A stretch of DNA of 6,175 nucleotides from Chitinophagaceae bacterium. GTDB lineage: Bacteria > Bacteroidota > Bacteroidia > Chitinophagales > Chitinophagaceae. Made by a program: the position numbers and the translations under genes. The stretch lies in contig DNMB01000169.1 of the NCBI GenBank assembly GCA_003489485.1, positions 2,678 to 8,852 on the forward strand, read 5' to 3'. Within the stretch, counting starts at the first letter, position 1. Each line of letters starts with the position of its first letter. Below, in pieces: positions 5,799 to 6,175 of the stretch. The notes beneath the pieces were generated by a model. It did no database searches. It was given only the letters and a program-made list of their open reading frames with translations, and was not told the DNA's origin.

Positions 5799-6175
5799 AT
5801 GGCTTCATTTATAGATAGTGCTTTACCCCGCAGCTTGGCCACGGCCCTTCGACTTGCCTTGAGCGATCCGAGGCGGCAGCAATTGCGGGTGTTAAAGAAA
5901 TTGCTCCGAAAGGCGCGCTTTACGGCCTTTGGGCAACGCTATCATTTTGACCAGGCCCTGCTAAGCAAGCATCCTGGTAAACAGTTTCAAGAGTTGGTAC
6001 CTGTTCACGATTACAATAAGATCTACAACGAGTGGTGGAAGCAAACCCTTGATGGCACACCCGATGTGACCTGGCCCGGCAAGATCAAGTATTATGCACT
6101 CAGCTCGGGCACCTCGGAGGCCGCCAGTAAATACATACCCGTTACCAACGATCTGTTGCGAAGCAATATGATCAA
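5799..6175 (+). CDS. GH3 auxin-responsive promoter family protein, 3' end cut by window edge
   Basis: The frame opens at the ATG at 5799, the first start after an in-frame TGA at 5790-5792, and runs 125 codons to the right edge, so only the N-terminal quarter of a usual ~500-residue protein is seen. It resembles bacterial GH3-family proteins, adenylating enzymes of the ANL superfamily related to plant acyl-acid amido synthetases. Supporting blocks are a basic helix (RVLKKLLRKARFTAFGQRYHF, about 30-50) with the family's K-A-x-x-T-x-F-G pattern, LVPVHDYNKIY (66-76), VTWPGKIKYYA (90-100) and the nucleotide-binding loop LSSGTSEAASKYIPVT (101-116), matching the S-G-T-S-x-x-x-K-x-I-P-x-T pattern. 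No signal peptide is present. The substrate in bacteria is largely unknown and nothing in this fragment identifies it. Its divergent neighbour is the IMPase-family gene. Confidence 0.85.
   Translation, partial: MASFIDSALPRSLATALRLALSDPRRQQLRVLKKLLRKARFTAFGQRYHFDQALLSKHPGKQFQELVPVHDYNKIYNEWWKQTLDGTPDVTWPGKIKYYALSSGTSEAASKYIPVTNDLLRSNMI

Overview
The window is a stretch of housekeeping chromosome from a member of the Bacteroidota. The DnaN and KdsB sequences, the lack of strong Shine-Dalgarno sites, and the bacterial GH3-family and YafV-type genes all fit that phylum. The DnaN wording (for example the N-terminal ISGVINTNTVLPILEDFLFE region and the LVMPLMLNQ tail) reminds me most of Chitinophagaceae/Chitinophagales. 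That is recognition from memory, not a search.

Layout. The left part (1-2574) is read on the minus strand, in transcription order dnaN (beta sliding clamp), a membrane fatty-acid-hydroxylase/sterol-desaturase family protein, then kdsB (CMP-Kdo synthetase), which runs off the left edge. Gaps are 37 and 12 bp, so these three probably share a transcript. A 58-bp spacer separates dnaN from the divergent plus-strand pair recX and a YafV-type omega-amidase (2633-3910, 6-bp gap). A second minus-strand pair, an inositol-monophosphatase family protein followed by thiL (5756 to 3912, 3-bp gap), converges on the amidase with one base between the stop codons. A 42-bp divergent spacer then leads to a plus-strand GH3-family protein (5799 onward) that runs off the right edge.

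Functions. DnaN and RecX belong to replication and recombination, the hydroxylase and KdsB to envelope lipids and LPS, ThiL to thiamine diphosphate synthesis, and YafV to repair or salvage of alpha-keto acid amides. Coding density is very high: no gene-free stretch exceeds 58 bp. I see no RNA gene, mobile element, CRISPR array, prophage or tandem repeat. The window looks like ordinary core genome. The observations below are modest: an altered residue in a KdsB motif, tight gene packing, two family proteins of unknown substrate, and a short perfect inverted repeat inside a gene. I found no convincing undescribed system.
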